A DNA stretch of 64,000 nt, from the NCBI RefSeq assembly GCF_014652635.1, contig NZ_BMZE01000004.1, positions 310,001 to 374,000 on the forward strand. The letters run 5' to 3'. Below the pieces are notes generated by a model, which ran no database searches, was not told the DNA's origin, and worked only from the letters and a program-made list of their open reading frames with translations. Made by a program: the position numbers and the translations under genes. This DNA comes from Devosia pacifica. Its GTDB lineage: Bacteria; Pseudomonadota; Alphaproteobacteria; Rhizobiales; Devosiaceae. Below, one piece after another: positions 10,045 through 19,377 of the stretch (the first letter of the stretch is position 1; each line of letters begins with the position of its first letter).

Positions 10045-10752
10045 ATGGAGTGGACTGGCGAAGGCCTTCTGATCGGTGTGCGTCGCCACGGCGAGACAAG
10101 CGTTATCGCCGAAGCCATGGTTGTCGGACGCGGGCGCTGGCTGGGCCTCGTGCGCGGTGGTCGCTCGCGAAAGCTCACGGCAACGCTACAGCCGGGCAAC
10201 AGCGTGCAGCTGGTCTGGCGCGCACGGCTTGAGGATCATCTCGGGGCTTTCGCTGTCGAATTGCTGCAAGCCCGCGCGTCTGCCCTGTTTGCCGACCGTA
10301 ACCGGCTCTACCTCAGCCAGCTCCTCTGTGATCATCTGCACCTGCTGCCGGAGCGCGATCCACACGATCGGCTCCTTGCCCATGCCCTGCGGCTTCTCGA
10401 TGGCGAGATCGACGCTGCCGATGTTGCCCGGTTCGAGCTGATGCTGCTGGACGAACTGGGGTTTGGGTTGGACCTCACGCATTGCGCGGCGACGGGGCGC
10501 ACCAGCAATCTCACCCATGTCTCCCCAAAATCCGGCAGGGCGGTTTCACAAGAGGCTGCCGAGCCGTATAAGGATAAGCTCTTGCCGCTGCCGGAGCTTT
10601 TGTTTGGCACAGCGCCGGCTGACGATGAAGCGCTGCGTCAGGCGTTCGCGCTCACCGGGTTTTTTCTCGATCGTCACGTATGGGGTGCCCGCAACATCGA
10701 TCCGCCGCCCACCCGTGACGCGCTGGTTGATCAGCTTGTGCAGTCTGCCTGA
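10045..10752 (+). CDS. recO: DNA repair protein RecO
   Basis: 235 residues with the RecO N-terminal OB fold (MEWTGEGLLIGVRRHGETSVIAEAMV) and helical C-terminal part. It loads RecA in the RecFOR gap-repair route by displacing SSB. The gene lies at the end of the lepB-rnc-era run. Length and N-terminus agree with alphaproteobacterial RecO. Confidence 0.93.
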   Translation: MEWTGEGLLIGVRRHGETSVIAEAMVVGRGRWLGLVRGGRSRKLTATLQPGNSVQLVWRARLEDHLGAFAVELLQARASALFADRNRLYLSQLLCDHLHLLPERDPHDRLLAHALRLLDGEIDAADVARFELMLLDELGFGLDLTHCAATGRTSNLTHVSPKSGRAVSQEAAEPYKDKLLPLPELLFGTAPADDEALRQAFALTGFFLDRHVWGARNIDPPPTRDALVDQLVQSA

Positions 10753-10831
10753 CGGAACGCCCGGAAATTCTGGCATTTGTGCCGGAAGCCCTATACTCCG
10801 TTCCTGATTCGTCTACATCCCGGAGCCACGT

Positions 10832-13081
10832 ATGTCCGATACCGACCTGCTACCGCCCGACGGTGAAGACAATGGGTATGTCGATCTGCGCGCCGCGCTC
10901 GAAGAGCGCTATCTTAGCTACGCGCTTTCGACCATCACCCAGCGTGCACTGCCGGATGCGCGGGACGGGCTGAAGCCTGTTCACCGCCGCATCATTCACG
11001 CCATGCGCCTGCTGCGGCTCGACCCTAACCAGGGGTACAAGAAGTCTGCCCGTATCGTCGGCGACGTGATCGGTAAGTTTCACCCGCACGGTGACCAGTC
11101 GATCTACGATGCGCTGGTGCGTCTGGCGCAGGATTTCGCGCAGCGCTACCCGCTCGTCGATGGTCAGGGCAATTTCGGCAATATCGATGGCGATAGCCCG
11201 GCGGCCATGCGCTACACCGAAAGCCGCATGACCGATGTGGCGACGCGTCTGCTCGAAGGCATCGGCGAAGACGCCATCGACTTCAAGGCGACCTATGACG
11301 GCGAAGACGAAGAGCCCGTCGTCCTGCCGGCGAACTTCCCGAACCTGCTCGCCAACGGCTCCACCGGCATCGCGGTCGGCATGGCGACGTCCATTCCGCC
11401 GCACAACGTCGCCGAACTGTGCGAGGCCGCAACGCATCTGATCCACAACCCGGATGCGACGGCTGAAGAACTGATGCGATTTGTACCGGGGCCGGACTTT
11501 CCCACCGGCGGCATCATGGTGGAAAGCTCCAGCTCGATCGCCAATGCATATGCGACCGGTCGCGGCTCGTTCCGCGTTCGCTCCAAATGGCATGTCGAGG
11601 AAACGGGCAGGGGCCTCTACATCATCGTCGTCACGGAAATCCCGTACGGCGTTCAGAAATCGCGGCTGGTCGAAAAGATTGCCGAACTGCTGCTGGCGCG
11701 CAAACTGCCCCTGTTGAAAGACGTGCGCGACGAAAGCGCGGACGATATCCGTCTCGTTCTCGAACCGCGCGCCCGTACCGTCGATGCCGTCATCCTGATG
11801 GAGCAGCTGTTCAAGGTGTCGGAACTGGAGTCCCGGTTTCCTCTGAACCTGAATGTCCTCGACAAAGGCATGGTGCCGAAGGTGATGAGCCTCGGCCAGG
11901 CCTTGAAGGCCTGGCTTGAACATCGCAAGCAGGTTCTCGTTCGTCGCAGCCAGTACCGTCTCGGCCAGATCGAGCACCGGCTCGAGGTTCTGGCCGGCTA
12001 CATCGTCGCGTTCCTCAACCTCGATGAGGTCATTCGCATCATTCGCGAGGAAGACGATGCCAAGGCGTCGTTGATGGCGACGTTCGAGCTGACTGACGTT
12101 CAGGCCGAAGCGATCCTCAACATGCGCCTCCGCTCTTTGCGCAAGCTGGAAGAGCTGGAGCTGCGCAAGGAACATGACGCTCTCAGTGCAGAGAAGAAGC
12201 AGGTCGAAGGCTTGCTGGCGTCTGAGAAGCGGCAATGGGGCGCGATCTCAACCGAGATTGCCGAGATCCAGAAAGCCTATGGCAAGGACACGCCGCTCGG
12301 GGCACGGCGCACTGAATTCGCCGAAGCGCCGACGACAGACCTCGCAGCGCTCGAGACCGCCTTTATCGAGCGTGAGCCAATCACCGTCATCCTGTCTGAG
12401 AAGGGCTGGATCCGTGCCGTTAAGGGCCACACCGCCGAGGTGGACGAGAAGGGCTTCAAGGCGGGCGACAAGCTCAAGCTTTTTGTTCAGGCTGAAACCA
12501 CCGACAAGCTGCTGTTGCTGACGACAGGCGGCAAGGTATTCACGCTCGCAGGTGACAGGTTGCCCGGCGGCCGGGGGCAGGGGGAACCCGTACGGCTTAT
12601 GGTCGACATCGAGGAAGGCCAGGAAGTGGTCGAGCTCTTCGTGCACAAACCTGGGACGACGCGGCTGATCGTTTCCTCCAGCGGCAACGGCTTCCTGGTC
12701 GCCGAAAACGACATGGTCGCGAATACCCGCAAGGGCAAGCAGGTGTTGAACGTCAAGGCACCCGACGAGGCGCGCCTTCTCGTACCAGCCGAGGGCGACC
12801 GGGTCGCGGTGATCGGACAGAACCGCAAGCTTTTGATTTTCCCGGCCAGTCAACTCGTCACCATGGCACGGGGCAAGGGCGTCCGGCTTCAGCGCTACAA
12901 GGATGGTGGCATCTCGGACATCAAGATGTTCTATGCTGCCGATGGCCTTTCCTGGACCGACAGTTCCGGCCGGACGCACCAGCGTCCGATGGAAGACCTG
13001 CACGGCTGGCTGGGCGATCGTGCGGCCGCCGGCCGGCAGCCGCCCAGCGGGTTCCCGCGTAACAACAAGTTCGGAAGCTAG
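10832..13081 (+). CDS. parC: DNA topoisomerase IV subunit A
   Basis: 749 residues; it decatenates daughter chromosomes together with ParE. The catalytic Tyr128 sits in [11 protein letters not shown], and the N-terminal [12 protein letters not shown] box marks the GyrA/ParC family. Length and a short C-terminal beta-pinwheel region (with REGxG-like blades such as [11 protein letters not shown]) favour ParC over GyrA. In the quinolone region, [10 protein letters not shown] carries Gln89 where gamma-proteobacterial ParC has Ser80. recO-parC adjacency is normal in Hyphomicrobiales. Confidence 0.93.
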   Translation: MSDTDLLPPDGEDNGYVDLRAALEERYLSYALSTITQRALPDARDGLKPVHRRIIHAMRLLRLDPNQGYKKSARIVGDVIGKFHPHGDQSIYDALVRLAQDFAQRYPLVDGQGNFGNIDGDSPAAMRYTESRMTDVATRLLEGIGEDAIDFKATYDGEDEEPVVLPANFPNLLANGSTGIAVGMATSIPPHNVAELCEAATHLIHNPDATAEELMRFVPGPDFPTGGIMVESSSSIANAYATGRGSFRVRSKWHVEETGRGLYIIVVTEIPYGVQKSRLVEKIAELLLARKLPLLKDVRDESADDIRLVLEPRARTVDAVILMEQLFKVSELESRFPLNLNVLDKGMVPKVMSLGQALKAWLEHRKQVLVRRSQYRLGQIEHRLEVLAGYIVAFLNLDEVIRIIREEDDAKASLMATFELTDVQAEAILNMRLRSLRKLEELELRKEHDALSAEKKQVEGLLASEKRQWGAISTEIAEIQKAYGKDTPLGARRTEFAEAPTTDLAALETAFIEREPITVILSEKGWIRAVKGHTAEVDEKGFKAGDKLKLFVQAETTDKLLLLTTGGKVFTLAGDRLPGGRGQGEPVRLMVDIEEGQEVVELFVHKPGTTRLIVSSSGNGFLVAENDMVANTRKGKQVLNVKAPDEARLLVPAEGDRVAVIGQNRKLLIFPASQLVTMARGKGVRLQRYKDGGISDIKMFYAADGLSWTDSSGRTHQRPMEDLHGWLGDRAAAGRQPPSGFPRNNKFGS

Positions 13082-13092
13082 GAGCTCGGCAC

Positions 13093-13401
13093 ATGATCCG
13101 TCATTGCGTGTTCGTCAAATTCAGACCCGATATTACCTCGGAAGAGCGCCAGTCGATCTTCCGTCAGCTGGCGGATCTCCGGGAAACGGTCGATGGAATC
13201 GTAGCCGTGCATTTCGGCGCGAACGTGTCGCCCGAAGGGCTCGCTAAAGGTTTCGCGCACGGTTTCATCATGGATTTTGCCTCAGCGGAGGCGCGTGACG
13301 CTTACCTTGTCCACCCGGATCACAAGGCAGCGGGCGGACGACTGGTCGCGGCCCTTGAAGGTGGACGCGACGGCCTCATGGTCTTCGATATGGAGATCTA
13401 A
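13093..13401 (+). CDS. Dabb (stress-responsive A/B barrel) domain protein
   Basis: 102 residues, a single alpha/beta barrel domain: MIRHCVFVKFRPDITSEER at the start, VHFGANVSPEGLAKGFAHGF in the middle and YLVHPDHKAAG near the end. Such proteins are small dimeric barrels of mostly unknown function, some related to stress. It begins 11 bases after parC and is probably on the same message. Confidence 0.85.
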   Translation: MIRHCVFVKFRPDITSEERQSIFRQLADLRETVDGIVAVHFGANVSPEGLAKGFAHGFIMDFASAEARDAYLVHPDHKAAGGRLVAALEGGRDGLMVFDMEI

Positions 13402-13455
13402 GTTTGTTCGAAAAATCAAAGCTCTGAGCGTTTGGCCGGATTCTTATTCAGAACC

Positions 13456-14178
13456 TTAGGTGAGCGGTATCCAGCCCAGCGAACCCTTTTGAACTTCCAA
13501 TGGCTGAAAGCTGCGCTTGTACGCCATCTTCGGTGAATTCTCGACCCAATAGCCGAGATAGACATATTTCAGCCCCGCCGAGCGCACCTGCGAAATATGA
13601 TCGAGGATCAGGTGGTTGCCGAGCCCGCGCTTGCGCTGTTCGGGATCGAAGAAGCTGTAGACCATCGACAGCCCGTCCGGCATCACGTCGGTCAGTGCAA
13701 CGGCAACCAGCTCTTCGGTTTCTCGTTGCCGATACTCCACCACTACCGAATGCACCGGGGTGTCCTCGACCATATATTCATAGTCGAGGTGGCTCATCTG
13801 GGTCATGCCGCCGCCATCGTGACGTGCCGCCAGATAGCGTTTGAAGAGCTCATACTGCTCGGGAGTTGCCGTAGGCGGCTTCACATCGGCGCGGATGTCG
13901 GCATTTGTCCGTAATACGCGCCTGAATCGCGACGAGGGCTCGAAATCATCGGCGACGATCCGCACGGATTGGCACGCGGAGCACCCTTCGCAGGCCGGCC
14001 GGTAAATCAGGTTTTGGCTGCGCCGAAAGCCATTGTCGCTCAGCAATTGGTGCAGGCCTGCGGCGCGTTTGCCGTGCAGGTGCGTAAACAGCTTTCTTTC
14101 CTGCCGATCTGGCAGGTAAGGGCACGGCATCGCCGCCGTCAGGAAAAGCTGTGTGTTCTCGGGAGAATGTTCGATCAT
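13456..14178 (-). CDS. bpt: Leucyl/arginyl-tRNA-protein transferase (Bpt/Ate)
   Basis: 240 residues. It adds Leu or Arg from charged tRNA to N-terminal Asp/Glu, marking proteins for the N-degron pathway. The N-terminal half has CPYLPDRQERKLFTHL and the cysteine-rich RPACEGCSACQSVRI; the C-terminal half has the GNAT-like YKRSFQPLEVQ segment near the end. Whether the donor is leucyl- or arginyl-tRNA cannot be told from the sequence alone. It is followed downstream by a 54-base gap to the convergent Dabb gene. Confidence 0.9.
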   Translation of the reverse strand: MIEHSPENTQLFLTAAMPCPYLPDRQERKLFTHLHGKRAAGLHQLLSDNGFRRSQNLIYRPACEGCSACQSVRIVADDFEPSSRFRRVLRTNADIRADVKPPTATPEQYELFKRYLAARHDGGGMTQMSHLDYEYMVEDTPVHSVVVEYRQRETEELVAVALTDVMPDGLSMVYSFFDPEQRKRGLGNHLILDHISQVRSAGLKYVYLGYWVENSPKMAYKRSFQPLEVQKGSLGWIPLT

Positions 14179-14236
14179 TCAGCACCCTGTGCCGACAGAT
14201 CCGTGAGTGTAGCGCGGCTTTGTAGTGCCTGCAATC

Positions 14237-14746
14237 TTACTGATCCTGGAAACGGCGCCAATGCGCTTCCATCGGCGAGCGACGCAGCATCAATGTGCCG
14301 GTCAGCAGGTCGTGGATCATCTGGCGGCGCGGCGTGAAAAGCGCGAACAGCAGCGAAATCGGCCAGGAAATCCAGAATGTCACGTAAAAGATCAATGCAT
14401 GCAGGAACGCCATCGCCCCATCGAGCCGCGTTCCGCGCGTCGGCGTCAGCACCAGGTCCATCATCCGCATGCCCCAGGTGGCCCGCTGCGGGGAGCCGAG
14501 CGTGAAGGTGTAGTAAGCGATCAGCGCCAGCGGCACCACCACAATCAGCCCGAGCCATGCCAGCCCGAAGGTGAAAAAGCCGAGGATAAGTGAAACGAAC
14601 CCGAATACCACCGTCAGCAATGCGATGGGAACAAGGTCGATCAGATAGGCAACGACGCGCCGCGTCAGTACCCCTTCAAAAAGTTGGGGCGCCGTTGTCG
14701 GATCAGGAAGCTGAGGTGTTGCGGAAGTCATGGTTGCCTGCGTCAT
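14237..14746 (-). CDS. RDD family membrane protein
   Basis: 169 residues with about three hydrophobic segments and the family markers RRVVAYLIDLVPIALL (the Arg/Asp positions of RDD) and ATWGMRMMDLVLT. Function of the family is unsettled; some members take part in ion exchange. It stands between hemB and bpt, all on the minus strand, which is a conserved order in Hyphomicrobiales. Confidence 0.87.
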   Translation of the reverse strand: MTQATMTSATPQLPDPTTAPQLFEGVLTRRVVAYLIDLVPIALLTVVFGFVSLILGFFTFGLAWLGLIVVVPLALIAYYTFTLGSPQRATWGMRMMDLVLTPTRGTRLDGAMAFLHALIFYVTFWISWPISLLFALFTPRRQMIHDLLTGTLMLRRSPMEAHWRRFQDQ

Positions 14747-14809
14747 GACGTAGAGATCGGATGGCGATCAAGAGATTGCAAGAGCTTGATACGGCGAGCC
14801 AGCTCTAAT

Positions 14810-15826
14810 TCAATCAAGCAGGTCGCGCGCGACTTCAAGCGCGAAGTAACTCAAGATTCCGTTGCACCCCGCACGCTTGAACGCATGCAGGCTTTCGAGA
14901 ATTGCCGGCTCGCGCGCGATCGCCCCGGCCTGCGCTGCGAACTCGATCATCGCGAACTCGCCGCTCACCTGATAGGCGTAAATCGGCACGTTAAACGTGT
15001 CCTTGGTGCGCCGGATCACGTCGAGATATGGTAGCCCCGGCTTGATCATGACCGAATCCGCGCCTTCCTCGAGGTCCTGCGCGATTTCGCGCAATGCTTC
15101 ATCCGAATTGGCAAAGTCCATCTGATAGGTGCGCTTGTCTCCCACGAGGCGCGAGCCGGAGCCGACGGCCTCTCGGAAGGGCCCATAATAGCACGAGGCA
15201 TATTTGGCCGCGTATGACATGATCTGGCGGTCCTCGAAGCCTTCCGCGTCGAGAGCCTGCCGTATGGCAGCCACGCGGCCATCCATCATGTCCGAGGGTG
15301 CAATGATGTCGGCACCAGCCTTCGCCTGCACCAGTGCCGAGCGTATCATCACCTCGATCGTTTCATCGTTGAGAATGACCCCTTCTCTCACAAGCCCGTC
15401 CTGGCCGTTCGCCGAATACTCGTCGAGCGCCACATCCGCGATCAGTCCGATATCCGGCACCGCTGATTTGATAGCGGAAAGCGCGCGACACATCAGATTG
15501 TCGGGGTTGTAAGCTTCCGCGGCATCTTCGCTACGCTTGTCATCGGGCGTGTTGGGAAACAACGCCAAGGCAGGAATGCCCGCATCACGTGCCGCGCGCG
15601 CTGCCTCGACAGCAAGATCGATGCTCAGCCGCTCGACATTCGGCATGGTCTTGATCGGCGTGCGCGCGTTTTGTCCTTCGATGATGAACAGCGGCCAGAT
15701 CAGGTCGGCCGGCGTCAGCGTCGTCTCGCGCACCATGGCGCGACTCCAGGCGCTGGCGCGGCTGCGGCGCAGTCGGCGACCCTCGAGAAAGGACATGTCG
15801 TGACGTTGCCAGGTGCTGCTCATCAT
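14810..15826 (-). CDS. hemB: Delta-aminolevulinic acid dehydratase (porphobilinogen synthase)
   Basis: 338 residues from the ATG at 15826, preceded by GGAGACCA; a second ATG follows directly at 15823, and the frame extends without need to 15871. It joins two 5-aminolevulinate molecules into porphobilinogen for heme. Schiff-base lysines are Lys208 (SYAAKYASCYYGPF) and Lys262 (SVMIKPGLPYLD). The metal loop reads DVALDEYSANGQDG (131-144) with Asp in place of the zinc-binding cysteines, so this is the magnesium-dependent type. Confidence 0.96.
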   Translation of the reverse strand: MMSSTWQRHDMSFLEGRRLRRSRASAWSRAMVRETTLTPADLIWPLFIIEGQNARTPIKTMPNVERLSIDLAVEAARAARDAGIPALALFPNTPDDKRSEDAAEAYNPDNLMCRALSAIKSAVPDIGLIADVALDEYSANGQDGLVREGVILNDETIEVMIRSALVQAKAGADIIAPSDMMDGRVAAIRQALDAEGFEDRQIMSYAAKYASCYYGPFREAVGSGSRLVGDKRTYQMDFANSDEALREIAQDLEEGADSVMIKPGLPYLDVIRRTKDTFNVPIYAYQVSGEFAMIEFAAQAGAIAREPAILESLHAFKRAGCNGILSYFALEVARDLLD

Positions 15827-15930
15827 TGGTCTCCGCTCGTGTGCCTGCCTGTCTAGCCGCGTGCGGGGCACGAGGAAAGAGGTGGAAATGCCGCCTTGTC
15901 GCTCGCCTTGGTTGCCGCTAGGAAACGGCG

Positions 15931-16317
15931 ATGGAATTCATCGCCCCTTATATCGGACGCTATGTCCGCGCGATCGCGCTGATCAGCCTGCTCTTGGGAC
16001 TGAACGATGCGGCGCGTCTGTTGGGCGTCTACAATTCCTCCAACAGCCCCATCCTGATGATGGGTGTCGATGCCTTCGTGCTCCTGGCAATTTTTGCCGT
16101 CTCTCGGCTGTTCGCCGCCGTCGGCTTGTGGATCGGCGCCAGCTGGGGCGCGGTCCTTCTGGTCGGTGCGACCAGCGCCGAACTGGTTCTTTATATCGTC
16201 GGATCCGAGGTTCAGATGAGCCTGTTCGGGTTCGTGCTGCGCCTGTTTCTCCTCGCCAGCATCATTGGCGTATTCATGCTCGGTTTGCGTACGAAACGCG
16301 CCGAAGCGGGCGACTGA
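15931..16317 (+). CDS. DUF6163-like integral membrane protein
   Basis: 128 residues with four predicted membrane segments (about 12-26, 42-62, 68-90 and 96-117). The N-terminus YIGRYVRAIALISLLLGLNDAARLLGV resembles a small conserved Hyphomicrobiales family placed between hemB and ldtR. No catalytic motif is visible. Its position directly before ldtR suggests a link to envelope stress, but that is inference. Confidence 0.72.
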   Translation: MEFIAPYIGRYVRAIALISLLLGLNDAARLLGVYNSSNSPILMMGVDAFVLLAIFAVSRLFAAVGLWIGASWGAVLLVGATSAELVLYIVGSEVQMSLFGFVLRLFLLASIIGVFMLGLRTKRAEAGD

Positions 16318-16338
16318 GGGTTCGTAACGGGCTGTTTA

Positions 16339-16366
16339 GGTTACAACTTTATGTCCAGGTGTAACC
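16339..16366. promoter_or_regulatory. Inverted repeat upstream of ldtR
   Basis: GGTTACA and TGTAACC are perfect 7-base arms separated by 14 bases, so the arm centres are two helical turns apart. It lies 134 bases before ldtR and just after the DUF6163-like gene. It could be an operator for LdtR or another dimeric regulator; the loop is too long for a good terminator. Confidence 0.4.
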
Positions 16367-16499
16367 AATCATAAAGCCAATTTCCCGAACTTTTTCAGTA
16401 AGATAGTTTTAAGTGTGCCGTTTAAGCCTACCTTATCGGGCGTGGGGTAGTTTGAGCACATGAGACGCGGAAAACGCGCAGAACCACAGTGAGGCAGAA

Positions 16500-17009
16500 A
16501 TGGCAATCAAATCCAACGCAGCAGAGGTGCAGCAGACCGAAGCCCCCGCTCGGCTAAAGCCTGCTTACCTCGAAGCCGTCTCCCGCGTGGAACGGCTCCA
16601 CCGCCGCCTACTCGACCTGATCAAGGACGAGTTTGACCGTATGGGGTGGGACGATATCAATCCGGTTCAGGCATTGTTGATGTTCAACATCGGCGACTCT
16701 GAGCTGACAGCCGGTGAGTTGCGCTCGCGCGGCTACTACCTTGGCTCGAATGTGTCGTACAACCTCAAGAAGCTTGTCGAGACCGGCTACATCTTCCAGG
16801 AGCGTTCGCGCACCGATCGTCGCTCGGTTCGCATCCGCCTGACTCCGAAGGGTGAGGAAGTGGCTGAGGTGATTGACGAACTCTATGATCGTCACCTGAA
16901 GTCGATCGATAAGGTCGGCGGTCTCGGAGACGAAGAGTTTGAGGGTCTGAACAAGTCGCTGGCACGTCTCGAGCGTTTCTGGGTCGATCAGATTCTCTAC
17001 AAGCTCTAG
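16500..17009 (+). CDS. ldtR: MarR-family regulator LdtR
   Basis: 169 residues with a winged helix-turn-helix: TAGELRSRGYYLGSNVSYNLKKL is the recognition region and ERSRTDRRSVRIRLTPKG the wing. The sequence matches the LdtR type described in Liberibacter and Sinorhizobium, which controls an L,D-transpeptidase gene and osmotic tolerance. Here the next gene is indeed an L,D-transpeptidase, 263 bases downstream, supporting the name. A good Shine-Dalgarno (GAGGCAG) precedes the ATG. Confidence 0.9.
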   Translation: MAIKSNAAEVQQTEAPARLKPAYLEAVSRVERLHRRLLDLIKDEFDRMGWDDINPVQALLMFNIGDSELTAGELRSRGYYLGSNVSYNLKKLVETGYIFQERSRTDRRSVRIRLTPKGEEVAEVIDELYDRHLKSIDKVGGLGDEEFEGLNKSLARLERFWVDQILYKL

Positions 17010-17047
17010 AACCGAGCCTGAAGGTAGCCGTATTGGATTGGTGTTGC

Positions 17048-17071
17048 GCGGCGGTCACAGAGTGACGCCGC
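17048..17071 (+). terminator. Hairpin after ldtR
   Basis: GCGGC(G)GTCAC-aga-GTGACGCCGC forms a ten-pair stem with one bulged G and a three-base loop, 39 bases after the ldtR stop. No T run follows, so it may be a rho-assisted terminator or an RNA-stabilising stem rather than a true intrinsic terminator. Confidence 0.35.
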
Positions 17072-17272
17072 TCGCCGCCATCTGGGCCGAGGGACCATAT
17101 TTGCGCCGCAAACTGGCGCAATTTGGCATGGTAGTGCTTTGGCAACCATTCTCCGGCAGTGTGTAGATGCTGCTTAACAGAGCTTCACAGCTGGTTGAGC
17201 AACATTGTGAGCCCACCGGGCTGGTGCTAGGCAATCACCCAATCCTCATGCGCGGCACTTCAGGTTACTCAA

Positions 17273-18517
17273 ATGCGGTTGAATAGACGTACGCTGCTTC
17301 GGTCCATGGCGCTTCTGGGGGCTTCGGCCGCCATTCCGGCCCGGGCTCAGGAATCTATCTGGGACATGTTTGCGCGCAACCGCGTGTTGCGCGAGGCGGA
17401 TACGGAAGGGGCAAGCCAGGCGGCGCGTCAGCTGATTGCGACGCCCGAGCCGATCCTGTCCTACGATACAGCTCAGAATCTGCAGTTCGCCATTTCGCAG
17501 TATGAGCCGTTCGTTGCCGCCGGTGGCTGGGAAGAGATTCCCCGCGAAGTTTATGGTCTGCGCCTTGGTCATGATCGCAAGGGCGGTGTGGCCCTCAAGC
17601 GGCGCCTGATGTCATCAGCTGACATGCCTTATCAAGAGCGTGTGAATGAGATGATCGATGAGCAGACGGATGCCGCCATCCGCCTGTTCCAAGCTCGTCA
17701 TGGCCTTCAGTTGACGGGTGAAGTCGATGAAGCGACATTCTACGCCATGGCTGTGCCGGCCGGCACGCGCCTGCAGCAGCTTTATCTTAACCTGCAGCGC
17801 GTCAATAACATGGCGCCAAATCTGTCAGATCGTTACGTCAACGTGAACATCCCCGCAGCGACGATCGAAGCGGTGGAAGGTGGCATGGTCGTCCAGCGGC
17901 ACATTGCCGTCGTCGGCCGCGTTGATCGCGCCACGCCAATCTTGGAAAGCAAGATCCACCAGATCAACTTCAACCCATACTGGCACGTCCCGACGTCGAT
18001 CATTCGCAAGGACCTTATTCCCTACATGAATAAGGATCCGCAGTACCTCACGAACAACCGCATCCATATCTTCGACGGCAACGGCAACGAAATTCTGCCG
18101 ACTCAGATCAACTGGCAGACCGAGGAAGCGGTGAATTACCTCTTCCGTCAGGAGCCTGGTGCGGAAAACTCCATGGGGCACGTGAAGATCAACTTCCATA
18201 ACCCCCACAACGTCTATCTGCACGACACGCCCAGCAAGGCGCTGTTCGGCGAGAATGCACGTTTCCATTCGTCGGGCTGTGTCCGCGTGGAAGGCGTTCA
18301 GGATCTGGTCGCCTGGCTGCTGCGCGATAACGGTTGGGATCCGACGCGGGTGTCCGGCATGTTCAGCAGCGCAGAGCGCCTCGACGTGTCGATCAACAAT
18401 CCGGTGCCGATCCACACCACCTACATCACAGCGTGGGCGAACCGGAACGGTACTGTCAGTTTCCGCGACGACGTTTACAATTTCGACTCTCAGGGTAGGG
18501 TAGCTTTCGAGGCTTAA
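17273..18517 (+). CDS. L,D-transpeptidase with peptidoglycan-binding domain (LdtP type)
   Basis: 414 residues. The N-terminus MRLNRRTLLRSMALLGASAAIPARA is a twin-arginine-like signal with a likely cut after residue 25. A peptidoglycan-binding repeat lies near 130-165 (RLFQARHGLQLTGEVDEATFYAM), followed by a YkuD catalytic domain with HSSGCVRVEGV, nucleophile Cys336. It makes 3-3 crosslinks or attaches proteins to peptidoglycan in the periplasm. Its place behind ldtR matches the known ldtR-ldtP regulatory pair; the upstream 263-base gap probably holds its promoter. Confidence 0.93.
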   Translation: MRLNRRTLLRSMALLGASAAIPARAQESIWDMFARNRVLREADTEGASQAARQLIATPEPILSYDTAQNLQFAISQYEPFVAAGGWEEIPREVYGLRLGHDRKGGVALKRRLMSSADMPYQERVNEMIDEQTDAAIRLFQARHGLQLTGEVDEATFYAMAVPAGTRLQQLYLNLQRVNNMAPNLSDRYVNVNIPAATIEAVEGGMVVQRHIAVVGRVDRATPILESKIHQINFNPYWHVPTSIIRKDLIPYMNKDPQYLTNNRIHIFDGNGNEILPTQINWQTEEAVNYLFRQEPGAENSMGHVKINFHNPHNVYLHDTPSKALFGENARFHSSGCVRVEGVQDLVAWLLRDNGWDPTRVSGMFSSAERLDVSINNPVPIHTTYITAWANRNGTVSFRDDVYNFDSQGRVAFEA

Positions 18518-18537
18518 GGATCGAGCCGGAGGCAGAG

Positions 18538-18753
18538 ATGGGCGAAATCCTCTACGAATTCGCCCAGCTGGGCCAGCAAATGCGTGTATCGGCGATAGAT
18601 ACCGAAACCAACGTCGAAGTCGTAATTCTGGCGCCGGTGACGGCAACGCGCCTTCAGATGCAAAACGTTGCCGGAGCCAAGCTGCGCCGCACTCTCGAAA
18701 AAAGATCACAAAACCAAACGGCCGCTACCAAAAGTAGCGGCCGATATGCGTGA
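18538..18753 (+). CDS. DUF6898 small protein
   Basis: 71 residues beginning MGEILYEFAQLGQQMRVSAID, then VVILAPVTATRLQMQNVAGAKLRRTL. This is the pattern of a short alphaproteobacterial family of unknown role. A Shine-Dalgarno (GGAGGCAG) precedes the ATG, and it lies 20 bases after the L,D-transpeptidase. The last codons are also one arm of a strong hairpin. Confidence 0.78.
   Translation: MGEILYEFAQLGQQMRVSAIDTETNVEVVILAPVTATRLQMQNVAGAKLRRTLEKRSQNQTAATKSSGRYA
18719..18743 (-). terminator. Hairpin terminator between convergent genes
   Basis: CGGCCGCTAC and GTAGCGGCCG form a perfect ten-pair stem around the loop CAAAA. Read on the minus strand it is followed by T-rich sequence (TTTGGTTTTG, then TTTTTT), so it is a good intrinsic terminator for the BA14K gene. 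In the plus direction there is no T run. It lies within the last codons of the DUF6898 gene. Confidence 0.65.
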
Positions 18754-18774
18754 TTCTAGCAGGGTTTAGCCCGA

Positions 18775-19230
18775 CTATAGCCGGCAGGGATGACGAATGC
18801 CGTCATATCCCAGATACGTATCAGTCTCGACATCGTACGACCGATAGCGATCATAGCAGGCGCGAATATGTGCGTTGCTGCGTGAGCCGCGGTCGAGATA
18901 GATCACGTCGTTGTCGCGCTGCGAGTTGGCGATTGCGCCGCCGATGATCGCACCGAACGTAAACCCGAATAGCCCGGAAGCAATGTTGTCGAGATCATTG
19001 TTGTGGCGGCGATAAAATCGATCATAATCACGCCGATCCCATCGGCCACTACGATAATCGCGGCAGTCTTCGAGATTGCTGTGGCGACTGCAGAAAGTCG
19101 TTACGACGCGGTCACGTTCGTCTGGCTTGGCCTGCACCAGGGAAGACTGTGCCGAGGCCGGCACAATTGCGCTGATCGATACCAGGCCGCATAAAGCGGC
19201 TGCACAAATGCTCTTGGAAAACGCTTTCAT
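18775..19230 (-). CDS. BA14K-family secreted protein
   Basis: 151 residues. Signal peptide MKAFSKSICAAALCGLVSISAIVPASA, then an Arg/Asp/Tyr-rich stretch (YRSGRWDRRDYDRFYRRHNN), a glycine-rich hydrophobic segment (SGLFGFTFGAIIGGAIA) and the C-terminal BA14K motif with RACYDRYRSYDVETDTYLG and HPC. The family is named for a Brucella immunoreactive lectin-like protein and is widespread in Hyphomicrobiales; its function is not settled. Confidence 0.82.
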   Translation of the reverse strand: MKAFSKSICAAALCGLVSISAIVPASAQSSLVQAKPDERDRVVTTFCSRHSNLEDCRDYRSGRWDRRDYDRFYRRHNNDLDNIASGLFGFTFGAIIGGAIANSQRDNDVIYLDRGSRSNAHIRACYDRYRSYDVETDTYLGYDGIRHPCRL

Positions 19231-19377
19231 TGCTCAATGCTCCTTGCGCTGCCCCCGCAACCGAAGCTTCGGTCATGCGCCTTAAACTGCGCAACCGGCC
19301 CGGCGGTTGCGCAGTACGATCACCTTGTCGCTCGGGATTGTCTTGACGAGGTCCGCCACCTGCTCAACAGTACATAG

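Noticed and set aside
10850-12235. 461-residue open frame on the minus strand opposite parC
   Set aside because: Shadow of parC in GC-rich DNA; His/Arg/Asp-rich without any motif.
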